Part shown: in pieces, positions 27,781 to 36,974 of the stretch | Numbering within the stretch: position 1 is the stretch's first letter | Layout of the letters: the number at the start of each line of letters is the position of its first letter | NCBI GenBank assembly: GCA_003278855.1 | Contig: QCCU01000003.1 | Coordinates: 1 to 64,000, forward strand | Direction of reading: 5' to 3' | Source: Prochlorococcus sp. AG-347-M23 | GTDB taxonomy: Bacteria; Cyanobacteriota; Cyanobacteriia; PCC-6307; Cyanobiaceae | Length of the DNA stretch: 64,000 bases | Position numbers and translations under genes: made by a program | The notes under the pieces: generated by a model | Database searches by the model: none | What the model was told of the DNA's origin: nothing | What the model saw: only the letters and a program-made list of their open reading frames with translations

Positions 27781-28890
27781 ATGACAGATATCTTAGTATT
27801 AATTTTATTTGTATTGTCTGGGGCTGCTTCAGGATGGCTTGGTGTTGATTTATTGCCAGTAGACATACTCAAACAGGTATCTAATGTAGAAGGATTTAGA
27901 ATTGTTTTAGCAATAATTGGTCTTTTTGTAGGATTAGCAGCTGGTTTTGTATTTCTTCAACTTAGAAAGACGTTTCTTGATCAAATAAGAACAATGCCAA
28001 CGGACTTATTAATAAGTAGGTCAGTTGGATTAATTTTAGGATTACTTGTTGCGAATCTCCTACTTGCTCCAATACTACTAATTCCATTCCCTAGAGAGGT
28101 TTTTTTCGCAAAACCCTTGGCAGCTATATTAAGCAATATTTTCTTTGGTGTGCTTGGTTATAAGTTGGCAGATACCCATGGAAGGACATTATTGAGATTA
28201 TTCAATCCAAATAATACTGATGCATATCTAGTTAATGAAGGTATCCTCCCTGCTGCTAGTCCAAAAATTTTAGATACCAGCGTAATTATTGATGGAAGAA
28301 TCAATGGCCTATTAAGTTGCGGCTTACTGGAAGGGCAATTAATTGTTGCTCAAAGTGTAATTGATGAATTACAAACATTAGCTGACTCTAGCAGTAATGA
28401 GAAAAGGTCGAAAGGCAGAAGAGGACTTAAATTATTAAAAGAATTAAGAGATTTATATGGGAGAAGACTTGTAATAAACCCAACAAAGTATGAAGGTAAT
28501 GGGGTAGATGAAAAACTCTTGAAAATTACTGAGGATATGACAGGAACTTTAATTACTGCTGATTATAATCTTTCTCAGATTGCTGAAGTTAAAGAATTAA
28601 AAGTTATGAATTTGAGTGATCTAGTTATTGCCTTAAGGCCAGAAGTGCAACCAGGAGAGTCACTTAATATAAAAATTGTGAGAGAAGGCAAAGAAAAAAT
28701 GCAGGGTATTGGATATTTAGATGACGGCACAATGGTAGTTATTGATGAGGCAAAGAATTTTGTTGGAAGCAGATTAGATATTGTTATTACAGGAGCATTA
28801 CAAACTCCCACTGGAAGAATGGTCTTTGGAAAACTTATAAATAATCCTGAGTCAAACAAATCTTTTAAATCACCAGCGACACAGGGTTAA
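27781..28890 (+). CDS. membrane-anchored PIN-TRAM domain protein
   Basis: The N-terminal third (about residues 1-135) has three to four hydrophobic spans. A PIN nuclease-like domain follows, beginning ILDTSVIIDGRI with acidic residues at DTS and TADYNL. The C-terminus is a TRAM nucleic-acid-binding domain (EGKEKMQGIGYLDDGTMVVIDEAKNFVG). This architecture is the YacL/PilT-N type seen across bacteria. An RNA-related role is likely by domain, but the substrate is not known. clpR starts 31 bp downstream. Confidence 0.85.
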   Translation: MTDILVLILFVLSGAASGWLGVDLLPVDILKQVSNVEGFRIVLAIIGLFVGLAAGFVFLQLRKTFLDQIRTMPTDLLISRSVGLILGLLVANLLLAPILLIPFPREVFFAKPLAAILSNIFFGVLGYKLADTHGRTLLRLFNPNNTDAYLVNEGILPAASPKILDTSVIIDGRINGLLSCGLLEGQLIVAQSVIDELQTLADSSSNEKRSKGRRGLKLLKELRDLYGRRLVINPTKYEGNGVDEKLLKITEDMTGTLITADYNLSQIAEVKELKVMNLSDLVIALRPEVQPGESLNIKIVREGKEKMQGIGYLDDGTMVVIDEAKNFVGSRLDIVITGALQTPTGRMVFGKLINNPESNKSFKSPATQG

Positions 28891-28921
28891 ATCTAGCTAG
28901 AATCAGTTCAATCTTAATTTT

Positions 28922-29593
28922 GTGATACAAATGACTGTATCTGCTCCTTATTACGGCGAAAACACCGTTATGAGGACCCCGCCACCTGATCTCCCCTCTC
29001 TTTTGCTGAAAGAGAGAATTGTTTATCTTGGTTTACCATTATTTTCAGATGATGATGCGAAAAGACAACTAGGAATGGATGTTACTGAGCTAATCATTGC
29101 TCAACTTCTTTATCTAGAGTTTGACGATCCAGAAAAACCAATCTATTTTTATATCAACTCAACTGGGACAAGTTGGTACACAGGTGACGCCGTTGGTTTT
29201 GAAACAGAAGCTTTCGCTATCTGCGATACAATAAGCTACATCAAGCCTCCAGTACACACAATATGTATTGGACAAGCAATGGGGACTGCTGCAGTTATCC
29301 TTTCGTCTGGTACTAAGGGGCAAAGAGCCGCTCTTCCACACGCTTCTATTGTGTTGCATCAACCTATAAGCGGAGCAAGAGGCCAAGCAACCGATATCCA
29401 AATAAGAGCTGAGGAAGTTTTGCAAAATAAAAAATCAATGCTGGAAATTCTATCTCGTAATACTGGAAAGACTATCGAAGAACTCTCAAAAGACTCTGAT
29501 AGGATGAGTTATCTCAACCCCCAAGAAGCCTTAGATTATGGAGTTATCGATAGAATACTCACAAGTCAAAAAGATTTACCAAATAAAATTTAA
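28922..29593 (+). CDS. clpR: ClpP-like protease subunit lacking the catalytic serine (ClpR)
   Basis: A ClpP paralogue whose nucleophile is gone: the usual GxAASMGA loop reads GQAMGTAA at about residues 117-124, so the serine position is glycine. The histidine site (VLHQP, H146) and aspartate region (YGVIDR) remain. In cyanobacteria ClpR forms a mixed ring with ClpP3. The start is GTG at 28922; ATG at 28931 (MTVSAPYYG) is an alternative. clpP3 begins 24 bp downstream, so the two subunits are made together. Confidence 0.92.
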   Translation: MIQMTVSAPYYGENTVMRTPPPDLPSLLLKERIVYLGLPLFSDDDAKRQLGMDVTELIIAQLLYLEFDDPEKPIYFYINSTGTSWYTGDAVGFETEAFAICDTISYIKPPVHTICIGQAMGTAAVILSSGTKGQRAALPHASIVLHQPISGARGQATDIQIRAEEVLQNKKSMLEILSRNTGKTIEELSKDSDRMSYLNPQEALDYGVIDRILTSQKDLPNKI

Positions 29594-29617
29594 CCTTCAC
29601 AAAACTATTTTAAAATC

Positions 29618-30229
29618 ATGCCAATAGGAACTCCAAGCGTCCCTTACAGACTTCCAGGAAGTCAATACGAAAGATGGGTTGACATATATACAAGACTAGG
29701 TGTTGAAAGAATTCTTTTTCTTGGACAGGAAGTGAATGATGGTATTGCTAATAGCCTTGTTGCACAAATGCTTTATTTAGATTCTGATGATAATTCCAAA
29801 CCTATTTATCTATATATAAATAGCCCAGGAGGATCAGTTACCGCTGGCCTGGCTATATATGACACTATCAAATACGTAAAAAGTGATGTAGTAACAATCT
29901 GCGTAGGCCTCGCAGCCTCAATGGGTGCATTCCTATTGGCAGCTGGTACTAAAGGCAAAAGAGTTGCTTTGCCTCATAGCAGAATAATGATTCATCAACC
30001 TCTAGGAGGAACTTCTCAACGTCAAGCAAGTGATATTGAAATAGAAGCCAAGGAAATTTTAAGAATTAAAGATATGTTAAATATGTCTATGGCAGATATG
30101 ACAGGCCAATCATTTGAGAAAATCGAAAAGGATACAGATAGAGATTATTTTCTTAGTGCTGAAGAAGCAAAAAACTATGGATTAATTGATAGAGTAATCA
30201 CACATCCAAGCGAAGCGAATCAGTCTTAA
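29618..30229 (+). CDS. clpP3: ATP-dependent Clp protease catalytic subunit (ClpP3 type)
   Basis: An active ClpP: the nucleophile motif [14 protein letters not shown] and the histidine motif MIHQPLGG are intact, with the C-terminal NYGLIDRVI aspartate. It has 203 residues and starts [24 protein letters not shown], the cyanobacterial ClpP3-type N-terminus. Placed directly after clpR, it should supply the active sites of the ClpR/ClpP3 ring. Confidence 0.92.
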   Translation: MPIGTPSVPYRLPGSQYERWVDIYTRLGVERILFLGQEVNDGIANSLVAQMLYLDSDDNSKPIYLYINSPGGSVTAGLAIYDTIKYVKSDVVTICVGLAASMGAFLLAAGTKGKRVALPHSRIMIHQPLGGTSQRQASDIEIEAKEILRIKDMLNMSMADMTGQSFEKIEKDTDRDYFLSAEEAKNYGLIDRVITHPSEANQS

Positions 30230-30339
30230 ATTTTTTAAATAAATATTTTAATTTTAATTTTTAAATTAATAATTTTTTGGTTTATTTACACCTTTAATGT
30301 CTAAAATATTAATTATCAAATGCAAAGAAGCTACAACTA

Positions 30340-31329
30340 ATGACCCAACTCTTTTACGACACAGATGCAGATCTTAGTCTTTTAAATAATAAAACAATCG
30401 CGATTATTGGATATGGTTCACAAGGTCATGCTCATGCCCTAAACCTTAAAGATAGCGGTATGGATGTAATTGTTGGATTATATAAAGGAAGCAAATCTGA
30501 AAGCAAAGCAATAAGCGATGGTCTAAAAGTATTTAGCGTTTCTGAAGCTTGCGAAAAAGCAGATTGGATTATGATTCTCCTCCCAGATGAATTTCAGAAA
30601 GATGTTTACCTTAAAGAAATAGAACCAAACTTAAAAGAGGGAAAGATATTAAGTTTTGCTCACGGCTTCAATATAAGATTCGAACTTATCAAACCTCCTA
30701 GTTTTGTGGATGTTGTAATGATTGCCCCAAAAGGACCTGGACACACTGTTCGTTGGGAATATCAGAATGGTCAAGGAGTTCCAGCATTGTTTGCAGTAGA
30801 GCAAGATTCTTCCGGAAATGCAAGATCATTGGCGATGGCTTACGCTAAAGGGATTGGCGGAACGAGAGCTGGAATTCTTGAAACAAACTTCAAAGAAGAA
30901 ACAGAAACTGATTTATTTGGAGAACAAGCAGTTTTGTGTGGAGGATTATCAGAACTCGTCAAATCAGGATTCGAAACTCTTGTAGAGGCAGGTTATCAAC
31001 CCGAACTTGCTTACTTCGAATGCTTACATGAAGTTAAACTTATTGTTGATTTAATGGTGAAGGGAGGCTTATCTCAAATGAGAGATTCCATTTCAAATAC
31101 TGCAGAATATGGAGATTATGTAAGTGGTAAAAGACTTATCAATAGCGATACAAAGAAAGAAATGCAGAAAATTCTAAAAGATATTCAAGATGGAACTTTC
31201 GCTAAGAATTTTGTGGAAGAATGCGATAAAAACAAACCCTTAATGACAAAATTAAGAGAAGAGAACTCAAAACATGAAATTGAGAAAGTAGGTAAAGGTT
31301 TGCGCTCGATGTTCAGTTGGCTGAAATAA
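30340..31329 (+). CDS. ilvC: ketol-acid reductoisomerase
   Basis: IlvC carries out the isomerisation and NADPH reduction step in valine and isoleucine synthesis. The Rossmann motif is [31 protein letters not shown] and the metal-binding [16 protein letters not shown] and [12 protein letters not shown] follow. It is the short class I form, 329 aa. The cobD start overlaps its last 13 bp. Its AT-rich 110 bp upstream gap probably contains the promoter. Confidence 0.96.
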   Translation: MTQLFYDTDADLSLLNNKTIAIIGYGSQGHAHALNLKDSGMDVIVGLYKGSKSESKAISDGLKVFSVSEACEKADWIMILLPDEFQKDVYLKEIEPNLKEGKILSFAHGFNIRFELIKPPSFVDVVMIAPKGPGHTVRWEYQNGQGVPALFAVEQDSSGNARSLAMAYAKGIGGTRAGILETNFKEETETDLFGEQAVLCGGLSELVKSGFETLVEAGYQPELAYFECLHEVKLIVDLMVKGGLSQMRDSISNTAEYGDYVSGKRLINSDTKKEMQKILKDIQDGTFAKNFVEECDKNKPLMTKLREENSKHEIEKVGKGLRSMFSWLK

Positions 31330-32342
31330 ATTTATTTTTAATATGCCTTGGATCGATTGGCTTTGATTTATTGATCGGCGATCCAAGATTCTTAATCCAC
31401 CCTGTTCAAGTAATTGGCTTTTACATAAAAAGAATATCTGATTACCTCATAAATAATTTTGGGGAAAATAAAAATATATTGTTTTGGGGAGGTTTGATAC
31501 TAGCTATATCCACCATTGGAATTAGTTCTGGTTTAGGTAAATTGATAGAACTCAGTTACCTACAATCAAAAAATAATTTTTTGGGTGGATTGCTAATTTT
31601 TTTTGGGCTTTCAAGTTGTATTGCGACTAAGGGACTTATCTCAAGTGTGAAAGAGATTGCAGAGCTAATAGAATGCCAAGAAATTAATGACCAAAATAAG
31701 AGAATAATTAAAGAAAAGGTACAAAGGATAGTAAGTAGGGATGTAAGTTCATCCTCTTTAGAACATCTTTTGAGATCAAGTACAGAGAGTCTTACCGAAA
31801 ATTCTGTTGATGGAATATTTGGGCCATTATTTTGGATTTTTATTGGAATTCTTTTTATGAAATTTTCAATTTTTCTGCCAGGGCCTTTATCACTTGGTTT
31901 TTCTTATAAAGCCATAAGTACTTTAGATTCAATGATAGGTTACAAATATGATTATTTCAGATATTTAGGGTTTTTCAGTGCAAAAATCGAAGATATTTTT
32001 ACGTTTGTTCCTTCAAGATTAGTTTTAATTACATTACCTTTAGTTAGTTCCAAAATTAATGAATATGGATCAATCATAAAAAAAAGCTATCTTGATGGTA
32101 AAAAATATGATTCGCCTAATGCTGGGATTTCAGAAGCTATATTTGCTTATATTTCTGGAATAACATTGGGTGGAAAAAGTAAATATAAAAATGAGATTAT
32201 TAAAAAGCCTATGATCAATGCGAATGGAGATAATTGCACTAGAGAGAAAATTAAATTAATTTGTCAATTAATTTTGAGATTACAATTTTTATGGATAATA
32301 ATTTTTGTCTTAATTTTTTTTATAATTTCAACTTTGATTTAA
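31317..32342 (+). CDS. cobD: cobalamin biosynthesis protein CobD/CbiB
   Basis: This membrane protein attaches the aminopropanol linker to cobyric acid in (pseudo)cobalamin synthesis. Landmarks are the N-terminal [49 protein letters not shown] and the C-terminal [17 protein letters not shown]. There are several hydrophobic spans and 341 residues. The TTG start at 31317 overlaps ilvC by 13 bp. Its substrate chemistry is assumed from the family. Confidence 0.93.
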   Translation: MAEINLFLICLGSIGFDLLIGDPRFLIHPVQVIGFYIKRISDYLINNFGENKNILFWGGLILAISTIGISSGLGKLIELSYLQSKNNFLGGLLIFFGLSSCIATKGLISSVKEIAELIECQEINDQNKRIIKEKVQRIVSRDVSSSSLEHLLRSSTESLTENSVDGIFGPLFWIFIGILFMKFSIFLPGPLSLGFSYKAISTLDSMIGYKYDYFRYLGFFSAKIEDIFTFVPSRLVLITLPLVSSKINEYGSIIKKSYLDGKKYDSPNAGISEAIFAYISGITLGGKSKYKNEIIKKPMINANGDNCTREKIKLICQLILRLQFLWIIIFVLIFFIISTLI

Positions 32343-32386
32343 TAATAAATTAGTTTTAAATCTACTAATATAAATTAAAAAATTCT

Positions 32387-32632
32387 ATGCAAGAAAAAGG
32401 CTCTCCAATAGAAAATCAAAATGATGATTTAACTAATACTTCATCAACTGATAATGAATACTCAAAATGGGTAGACAATCAGGGAGATGAAGTAAAGAAT
32501 GTTTTTGGATTTAATAGCAGTGCTGAACTTGTAAATGGTAGGGCAGCAATGATCGGATTCTTAATGCTCATATTAACCGAGTTAGTTTTTAGCGGCAGAC
32601 CGGTTACTTCTTCAATTTTTGGTATTAATTAA
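32387..32632 (+). CDS. hli: high-light-inducible protein (Hli/Scp)
   Basis: A one-helix chlorophyll-binding-type stress protein of 81 residues. The N-terminal half is polar and variable. The C-terminal helix carries the family signature FNSSAELVNGRAAMIGFLMLI, with the E and N/R chlorophyll and salt-bridge residues. Such proteins bind pigment near photosystem II and protect against excess light. It sits 2 bp upstream of a small membrane protein and is probably co-transcribed with it. Confidence 0.95.
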   Translation: MQEKGSPIENQNDDLTNTSSTDNEYSKWVDNQGDEVKNVFGFNSSAELVNGRAAMIGFLMLILTELVFSGRPVTSSIFGIN

Positions 32633-32634
32633 AA

Positions 32635-32847
32635 ATGGAAGCAAAAAAATCTAATGCAATCAAAGTATTCTTATACATATCTGTATGGGTAATTATTTGG
32701 GGTACTATAGGATCTTTAGTCGATTTCCCTCTATATAAAAATAAAATCTACTTAGAAGGAAGCATATATCAATATCTTACTTTCACAGTTACAGGGATTA
32801 TTTCCATTATATCTGCAAAGTTTTTCTATAAGAAAATTGACTTATAA
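32635..32847 (+). CDS. 70-residue two-span membrane protein downstream of hli
   Basis: A small basic protein with two hydrophobic segments, about residues 9-28 and 46-62, separated by a charged loop. I do not recognise a family. The 2 bp gap after hli indicates shared transcription and a possible role under the same conditions (inference). It ends in a 6 bp overlap with the convergent minus-strand gene. Confidence 0.7.
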   Translation: MEAKKSNAIKVFLYISVWVIIWGTIGSLVDFPLYKNKIYLEGSIYQYLTFTVTGIISIISAKFFYKKIDL

Positions 32848-33099
32848 AAACTTGTACCTAAATTTCTTAATAATTTTTGCTGGTTCTTTACTTTCAATTG
32901 ACTCGTAAAGTATCCACTGATGTGTCTCAGTATCATGATCACAACCATAATTTCCAGATTGATTATCGTAACTTAAAAGATATGAATGACAATTTTGGTC
33001 TGCCTCAAAAGCGGAGTCATAACCTGTAAGAAAATATATCAAAAATAGAAAAGTTATCAACAAAAAAAACACTTGAGAAACTAAATTAACTACCTTCAT
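32842..33099 (-). CDS. 85-residue secreted or membrane-anchored unknown
   Basis: One N-terminal hydrophobic segment (about residues 6-25) acts as a signal or anchor, followed by a short domain with two cysteines (ADQNCHSY and GNYGCDHD) that could form a disulfide. A basic tail ends the protein. No family is recognised. It is the third of three short minus-strand genes between hup and hli. Confidence 0.6.
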   Translation of the reverse strand: MKVVNLVSQVFFLLITFLFLIYFLTGYDSAFEADQNCHSYLLSYDNQSGNYGCDHDTETHQWILYESIESKEPAKIIKKFRYKFL

Positions 33100-33157
33100 A
33101 AGATATTCTAAAATTTAAATATATCATCCAATAAAATCTTTTGATCTAAAAATATAG

Positions 33158-33400
33158 CTAACGTCCAACATTAAATACAAAGTCATGGAACTCTGGATTG
33201 TTTAAATAAAGGATGACTAGCAATACTAAAATGATATTTAAGCCTATTACTATTGATCCGAAAATATTTATTTGTGTTTTGCCTGGCAAAGTGTAAGTAA
33301 ATTTCTTGCCTTTAAGAAAACCAGCTAAGCCTTTTTTTTCTTTTATTTGAGTATTTTGAGTATTATTCTTAACTTCATTATCAGAAAAACCTTTTACCAT
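33158..33400 (-). CDS. 80-residue single-span membrane protein
   Basis: The N-terminal half is hydrophilic and basic (KGLAGFLKGKKF), and the C-terminal half has one clear membrane span (about residues 47-66) followed by NNPEFHDFVFNVGR. Function unknown. The ordered basic domain plus TLPGKTQINIFG before the span looks like a conserved protein rather than a chance ORF. Neighbours are small unknown genes. Confidence 0.65.
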   Translation of the reverse strand: MVKGFSDNEVKNNTQNTQIKEKKGLAGFLKGKKFTYTLPGKTQINIFGSIVIGLNIILVLLVILYLNNPEFHDFVFNVGR

Positions 33401-33454
33401 TACAAATTAAATAATAAATTTATATTATTCCAAAAAAATAAATTATTTTAATAA

Positions 33455-33766
33455 TTAACAATTTTTAATCACATATGGAATCATTAATGAATTACTCTCA
33501 TTTGAGAAATTATTAAAGAAATAAGCTTCAATAATTTCCGTTTGCAGCCCCAATAAACTTGATTGACATTTGAATCTATTCTGTTCAAATACTACTAATT
33601 GAAGTTTTTCTATTTCAGAAACTAATTCTTTACATATTTGGGTTCGAGAATCTTTAAAACAATCACTAGTTTGTTTTAAAATCTTAGACTTTGTTGGTAT
33701 TGTTTCAGCCATAACAAAATTAGATAACAACAAAAATTTCAGGAATAAAATAGTTAAACATTTCAT
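33455..33766 (-). CDS. 103-residue exported cysteine-containing unknown
   Basis: A signal peptide (about residues 1-20, site VMAE) directs a soluble domain of about 80 residues to the periplasm or lumen. Mature cysteines occur in SDCFKDSRTQIC, FKCQ and the C-terminal NC, four in total, consistent with two disulfides. No family is recognised. It follows hup on the same strand after 139 bp that include a terminator, so it likely has its own promoter. Confidence 0.6.
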   Translation of the reverse strand: MKCLTILFLKFLLLSNFVMAETIPTKSKILKQTSDCFKDSRTQICKELVSEIEKLQLVVFEQNRFKCQSSLLGLQTEIIEAYFFNNFSNESNSLMIPYVIKNC

Positions 33767-33845
33767 TACTTTTTAAATATTTCAAAATTTTGGATGCCTA
33801 ATTCAGAGTTTTGGGCATTTAGCTAATTGAATCTTTGTGCGATTT

Positions 33846-33873
33846 AAAAAAAAAGATGCCCTAAAAGAGCACC
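33846..33873 (-). terminator. rho-independent terminator of hup
   Basis: On the minus strand a 7 bp stem (GGTGCTC with GGGCATC, two wobble pairs) and a 5-base loop are followed by nine T (33854-33846). It starts 33 bp downstream of the hup stop. The structure clearly separates hup from the next minus-strand gene. Confidence 0.75.
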
Positions 33874-33905
33874 TTGTTATTAAAGGAAGAAATAGATTAA
33901 AAAAA

Positions 33906-34181
33906 TTACCCTTGAACTCTATCCTTAAAAAGTTTACCTGCAGAGAATGTTGGAACTCTTTTAGCGGGTATTGCTATTTTTTCGCCTGTCTTAGGGTTTA
34001 ATCCCTGTCTTGCAGAACGATCTCTTGGTTCAAAAGAACCAAATCCTAGTAAAGAGACTTTTTTGCCTTCCACTACTGAATCAACAATAGTTTCAATAGC
34101 TGCATCAACAACTAAAGAAACATCAGTTTTTGTGAGCTCTGTACGAGCTGCTACAAGATTTACTAAATCAGCTTTGTTCAT
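33906..34181 (-). CDS. hup: HU-type DNA-binding protein
   Basis: A 91-residue histone-like nucleoid protein: MNKADLVNLVAARTEL at the N-terminus, the GFGSFEPRDRSAR strand and the DNA-binding arm with NPKTGEKIAIPAKRVPTFSAGK. It binds and bends DNA as a dimer. The upstream 0.6 kb gap gives room for a long leader. A terminator follows downstream at 33873-33846. Confidence 0.96.
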   Translation of the reverse strand: MNKADLVNLVAARTELTKTDVSLVVDAAIETIVDSVVEGKKVSLLGFGSFEPRDRSARQGLNPKTGEKIAIPAKRVPTFSAGKLFKDRVQG

Positions 34182-34255
34182 TGAAATTTAAATTAAAGCT
34201 AGGGGTTAAAAAAAAGATTTAAAATCGAGTTTTAAACCTCGAACCTTCACATCAT

Positions 34256-34393
34256 ATGGAGCAAATACAAATACGGCAACCGAAAATGCCGGCGGCGCAA
34301 AGCTTTATACAAATTTTAGGGACATTTTTAGCAACATTATTTATTTCTTATAGCCGCTCTTTTTCATTTATAAAAAATAGCCTCTTCATTTAG
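34256..34393 (+). CDS. candidate 45-residue small protein
   Basis: ATG 34256 to TAG 34391. It reads MEQIQIRQPKMPAAQS, then a hydrophobic stretch (about residues 17-31) and a basic tail. The first third is distinctly richer in GC (CCGGCGGCGC) than the local sequence, unusual for non-coding DNA in this genome. The upstream bases show no strong ribosome binding site. Function unknown; needs a conservation test. Confidence 0.35.
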   Translation: MEQIQIRQPKMPAAQSFIQILGTFLATLFISYSRSFSFIKNSLFI

Positions 34394-34464
34394 AGAACAG
34401 CAAAAAGCATTGGTAACACTGGATTTAGCATTGAAATTCTAACTACATTTAGCAAAGAGGAAAA

Positions 34465-34548
34465 ATGTCAAAGGGTGGTGAATTTAAGAATTTAGGCTAT
34501 TTATTATGTTTTATTAATTTTCAGATATATTTCCTTCTCATCACATGA
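34465..34548 (+). CDS. candidate 27-residue hydrophobic peptide
   Basis: ATG 34465 to TGA 34546. GAGG lies seven to ten bases upstream, a strong ribosome binding site for this genome. It begins MSKGGEFKNLGY and continues as a hydrophobic helix. Its stop overlaps the ATG of the following 36-codon ORF as ATGA. No homologue recognised. Confidence 0.4.
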   Translation: MSKGGEFKNLGYLLCFINFQIYFLLIT

Positions 34549-34655
34549 AAAAACACTATTTGTATTTTGAAATCAAGAAAAATCTAGTTTTCTCATTATT
34601 AAATTTTCTCTATAAATCGTTTTATGCACTGAGCAGATGGATTAAGAAATTGTAA
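34545..34655 (+). CDS. candidate 36-residue basic amphipathic peptide
   Basis: ATG 34545 to TAA 34653, coupled by ATGA to the upstream 27-codon ORF. The sequence has alternating lysine and aromatic residues (MKKHYLYFEIKKN, then LVFSLLNFLYKSFYALSRWIKKL), a basic, membrane-interacting profile. Function unknown. The coupling and the ribosome binding site before the first ORF are the main support. Confidence 0.38.
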   Translation: MKKHYLYFEIKKNLVFSLLNFLYKSFYALSRWIKKL

Positions 34656-34807
34656 TTAATTAGACAATTAATACTATCCAAGATCTAATAAAGTTGATTA
34701 GTGAAGCCTTAAATTTGAGTTTTTTTTTTAATTTTACATCTATTATTCAAATGTTAGTAATTTAAATAAATTATCTCAATATTTAACTAATCAATGATAG
34801 AGAGAAA

Positions 34808-36841
34808 GTGATTCACCTCAATAAAGGTAAACCATTTCCTTTAGGGAGTTCTCTAACTTCACAAGGGATTAATTTTTCCTTAGTAGCCACGAATGCAGAA
34901 TATGTAGAAATCTTATTGTTTGAGAAAGAGGACTCTATTTACCCAAAAAGCATATTCAAGTTAGATCAGACTCATAATAAAGGTCCTTACTGGTATGCGG
35001 AAATAAAGAATCTAGATGAAGGTTGTATTTATGCTTTTAGAGTGAAACAAAAAAATAATGAAATTAATAATAACTATGAAAAAAAAGTATTACTTGATCC
35101 ATGCTCAAGGGGTATTACCGGATGGGGAAGTTATAAAAGAGAAAATGCATTAAAAAAGCAAGAAAACACTAATTCTTGTCTTAAAAGCGTTGTTTGCGAT
35201 AGAAAATTATTTAATTTTAAGGATTATCCAAGACCGAAACATTCTTGGGAAGAAACAATTATTTATGAACTCCATATCAAAGCTTTCACTGAATCAACTG
35301 ATAAAGATGAAAGTTGTTTTAAGAAATTTATAAAAAAAATTCCTTATCTCAAAGAACTGGGTATCACAACAATTGAATTACTTCCAATTTTTTGTTTTGA
35401 TCCTACTGACGCCCCAAATGGTCTAAAAAATTTTTGGGGATATAGTCCAATTAATTGGTTTACTCCCCATTTTGAATATCTTTCTAATGAATCCGCTGAA
35501 AAGAATAGAGAGGAATTTAGAAGATTTGTAGAGGAATGTCATAAAGCAGATATTGAAGTCATCTTAGATGTTGTATACAATCACACTTGCGAAGGTGATT
35601 CAAAAGGGCCAGCAATATCTTGGAAAGGTATAGATGAAAATCTTTATTACTTTATTGGAAAAGACAAAAATTATCAGGACGTCTCCGGATGTGGTAATAC
35701 TATTGCAGCAAACAGGGGATTAGTTAGAAAACTAATAATTGAATCATTAAAATGTTGGGCGAGTGAATTAGGCGTTGATGGTTTTAGATTTGATTTAGGA
35801 ATTGCCCTATCAAGAGGAGAAAATCTTTCACCGCTTGATAATCCTCCAATTTTTGAAGATATAGAATGTGAACCAGAACTTATCGATATCAAGTTCATAA
35901 GTGAGCCATGGGATTGTGGCGGTTTATATAAATTAGGTGATTTCCCATCTAAGAATACTTTCACTTGGAATGGTCATTTTAGGGATGACTTAAGGAGATT
36001 TTGGAAGGGGGATAAAAATACAGCTTGGAATATGAGCGACAAAATAAAAGGGACGCCATCTATTTACAAAGAAGATAATATTTTTCCAAAGTCGATAAAT
36101 TTTATTACTTCACATGATGGATTCACTCTAAAAGACTTAGTAACTTTCAATAGAAAACATAATTTTGCTAATAGAGAACAAAATAGAGATGGAGATAACC
36201 ATAACAATTCTTGGAATCATGGTAATGAGGGACCAACTACGAACTTATTAATAAATGATTTAAGAAAAAGACAACAAAAAAATCTCATCCTAAGTTTATT
36301 CATCTCTAAAGGAGTTCCAATGATACTTATGGGTGATGAGATAGGAAGATCACAAGGCGGGAACAATAATTCTTGGTGCCAAAATAATTTATTGGGCTGG
36401 ATGAATTGGGCACATGGTCAACAAGATTTGGAATTATTAGAGTATTTTAAATACGTCATAAAAATCCGAAAAAAACTAATAAACATTTTCAATCCATCAT
36501 CCCTCCCTAATAATCAAACCAATGAAAATATTCCAACATATCATTGGCATGGAACAAAGTTAGATAGCCCCGATTGGAGTAGTTGGTCTCACACAGTTGC
36601 CTTTAGCATTAACAAAGGCAAAACTAGTCCGCTGGTCTGGATAGGTTTAAATGCATATTCAAAAAGTATCGATTTCGCCTTGCCGAAATGTAAATATAAT
36701 TGGTTAAAAGTTATTGACACTAGCATGTCTGAGATTTTTGAACCCTTAACTATTAATGAAAAATCTGTTTCAATAAAGAGTAGAAGCTCTTTACTAATCA
36801 TTTCAGAAGAATTATTTGGGGCGAAAAATAATTTATTCTAA
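34808..36841 (+). CDS. glgX: glycogen debranching enzyme / isoamylase (GH13)
   Basis: This enzyme removes alpha-1,6 branches from glycogen. An N-terminal CBM48-like domain (residues 1-110) precedes a GH13 barrel with VILDVVYNHT, the nucleophile in GVDGFRFDLG, the acid/base glutamate in FISEPWD and SHDGFTLKD. It has 677 residues. The start is GTG 34808 behind AGAGAGAAA. It is on the plus strand followed by tRNA-Gly on the minus strand two bases away. Confidence 0.94.
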   Translation: MIHLNKGKPFPLGSSLTSQGINFSLVATNAEYVEILLFEKEDSIYPKSIFKLDQTHNKGPYWYAEIKNLDEGCIYAFRVKQKNNEINNNYEKKVLLDPCSRGITGWGSYKRENALKKQENTNSCLKSVVCDRKLFNFKDYPRPKHSWEETIIYELHIKAFTESTDKDESCFKKFIKKIPYLKELGITTIELLPIFCFDPTDAPNGLKNFWGYSPINWFTPHFEYLSNESAEKNREEFRRFVEECHKADIEVILDVVYNHTCEGDSKGPAISWKGIDENLYYFIGKDKNYQDVSGCGNTIAANRGLVRKLIIESLKCWASELGVDGFRFDLGIALSRGENLSPLDNPPIFEDIECEPELIDIKFISEPWDCGGLYKLGDFPSKNTFTWNGHFRDDLRRFWKGDKNTAWNMSDKIKGTPSIYKEDNIFPKSINFITSHDGFTLKDLVTFNRKHNFANREQNRDGDNHNNSWNHGNEGPTTNLLINDLRKRQQKNLILSLFISKGVPMILMGDEIGRSQGGNNNSWCQNNLLGWMNWAHGQQDLELLEYFKYVIKIRKKLINIFNPSSLPNNQTNENIPTYHWHGTKLDSPDWSSWSHTVAFSINKGKTSPLVWIGLNAYSKSIDFALPKCKYNWLKVIDTSMSEIFEPLTINEKSVSIKSRSSLLIISEELFGAKNNLF

Positions 36842-36842
36842 A

Positions 36843-36913
36843 AGCGGGCGGCGGGAATCGAACCCGCATCTTCAGCTTGGAAGGCTGAGGTTTTACCACT
36901 AAACCACGCCCGC
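36843..36913 (-). tRNA. tRNA-Gly (anticodon TCC)
   Basis: Minus-strand tRNA of 71 nt: acceptor GCGGGCG pairs with CGCCCGC, discriminator T. D-arm GTGGTTTAGTGGTAAAAC, anticodon loop CTTCCAA (anticodon TCC), T-arm GCGGGTTCGATTCCCGC. Not flanked by integrase genes. Confidence 0.97.
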
Positions 36914-36974
36914 ATTAAGTAATAGAATTACCATTGCAATAATACATTATCAAACAATAAACAAAGTAAAAAGA

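Larger units (their letters stand above)
34182..34807. other. 626 bp gap between hup and glgX
   Basis: Besides the hup promoter region it contains an inverted repeat TCGAG/CTCGA (34225-34242) and three tiny plus-strand ORFs (34256-34393, 34465-34548, 34545-34655), described separately. The last 150 bp before glgX are plain AT-rich sequence in which I see nothing specific. A non-coding RNA could also lie here but no known one is recognised. Confidence 0.5.

Noticed and set aside
36843-36913. tRNA-Gly (and the other tRNAs) as genomic island attachment sites
   Set aside because: No integrase, tRNA fragment repeat or composition change is seen near any of the three tRNAs.
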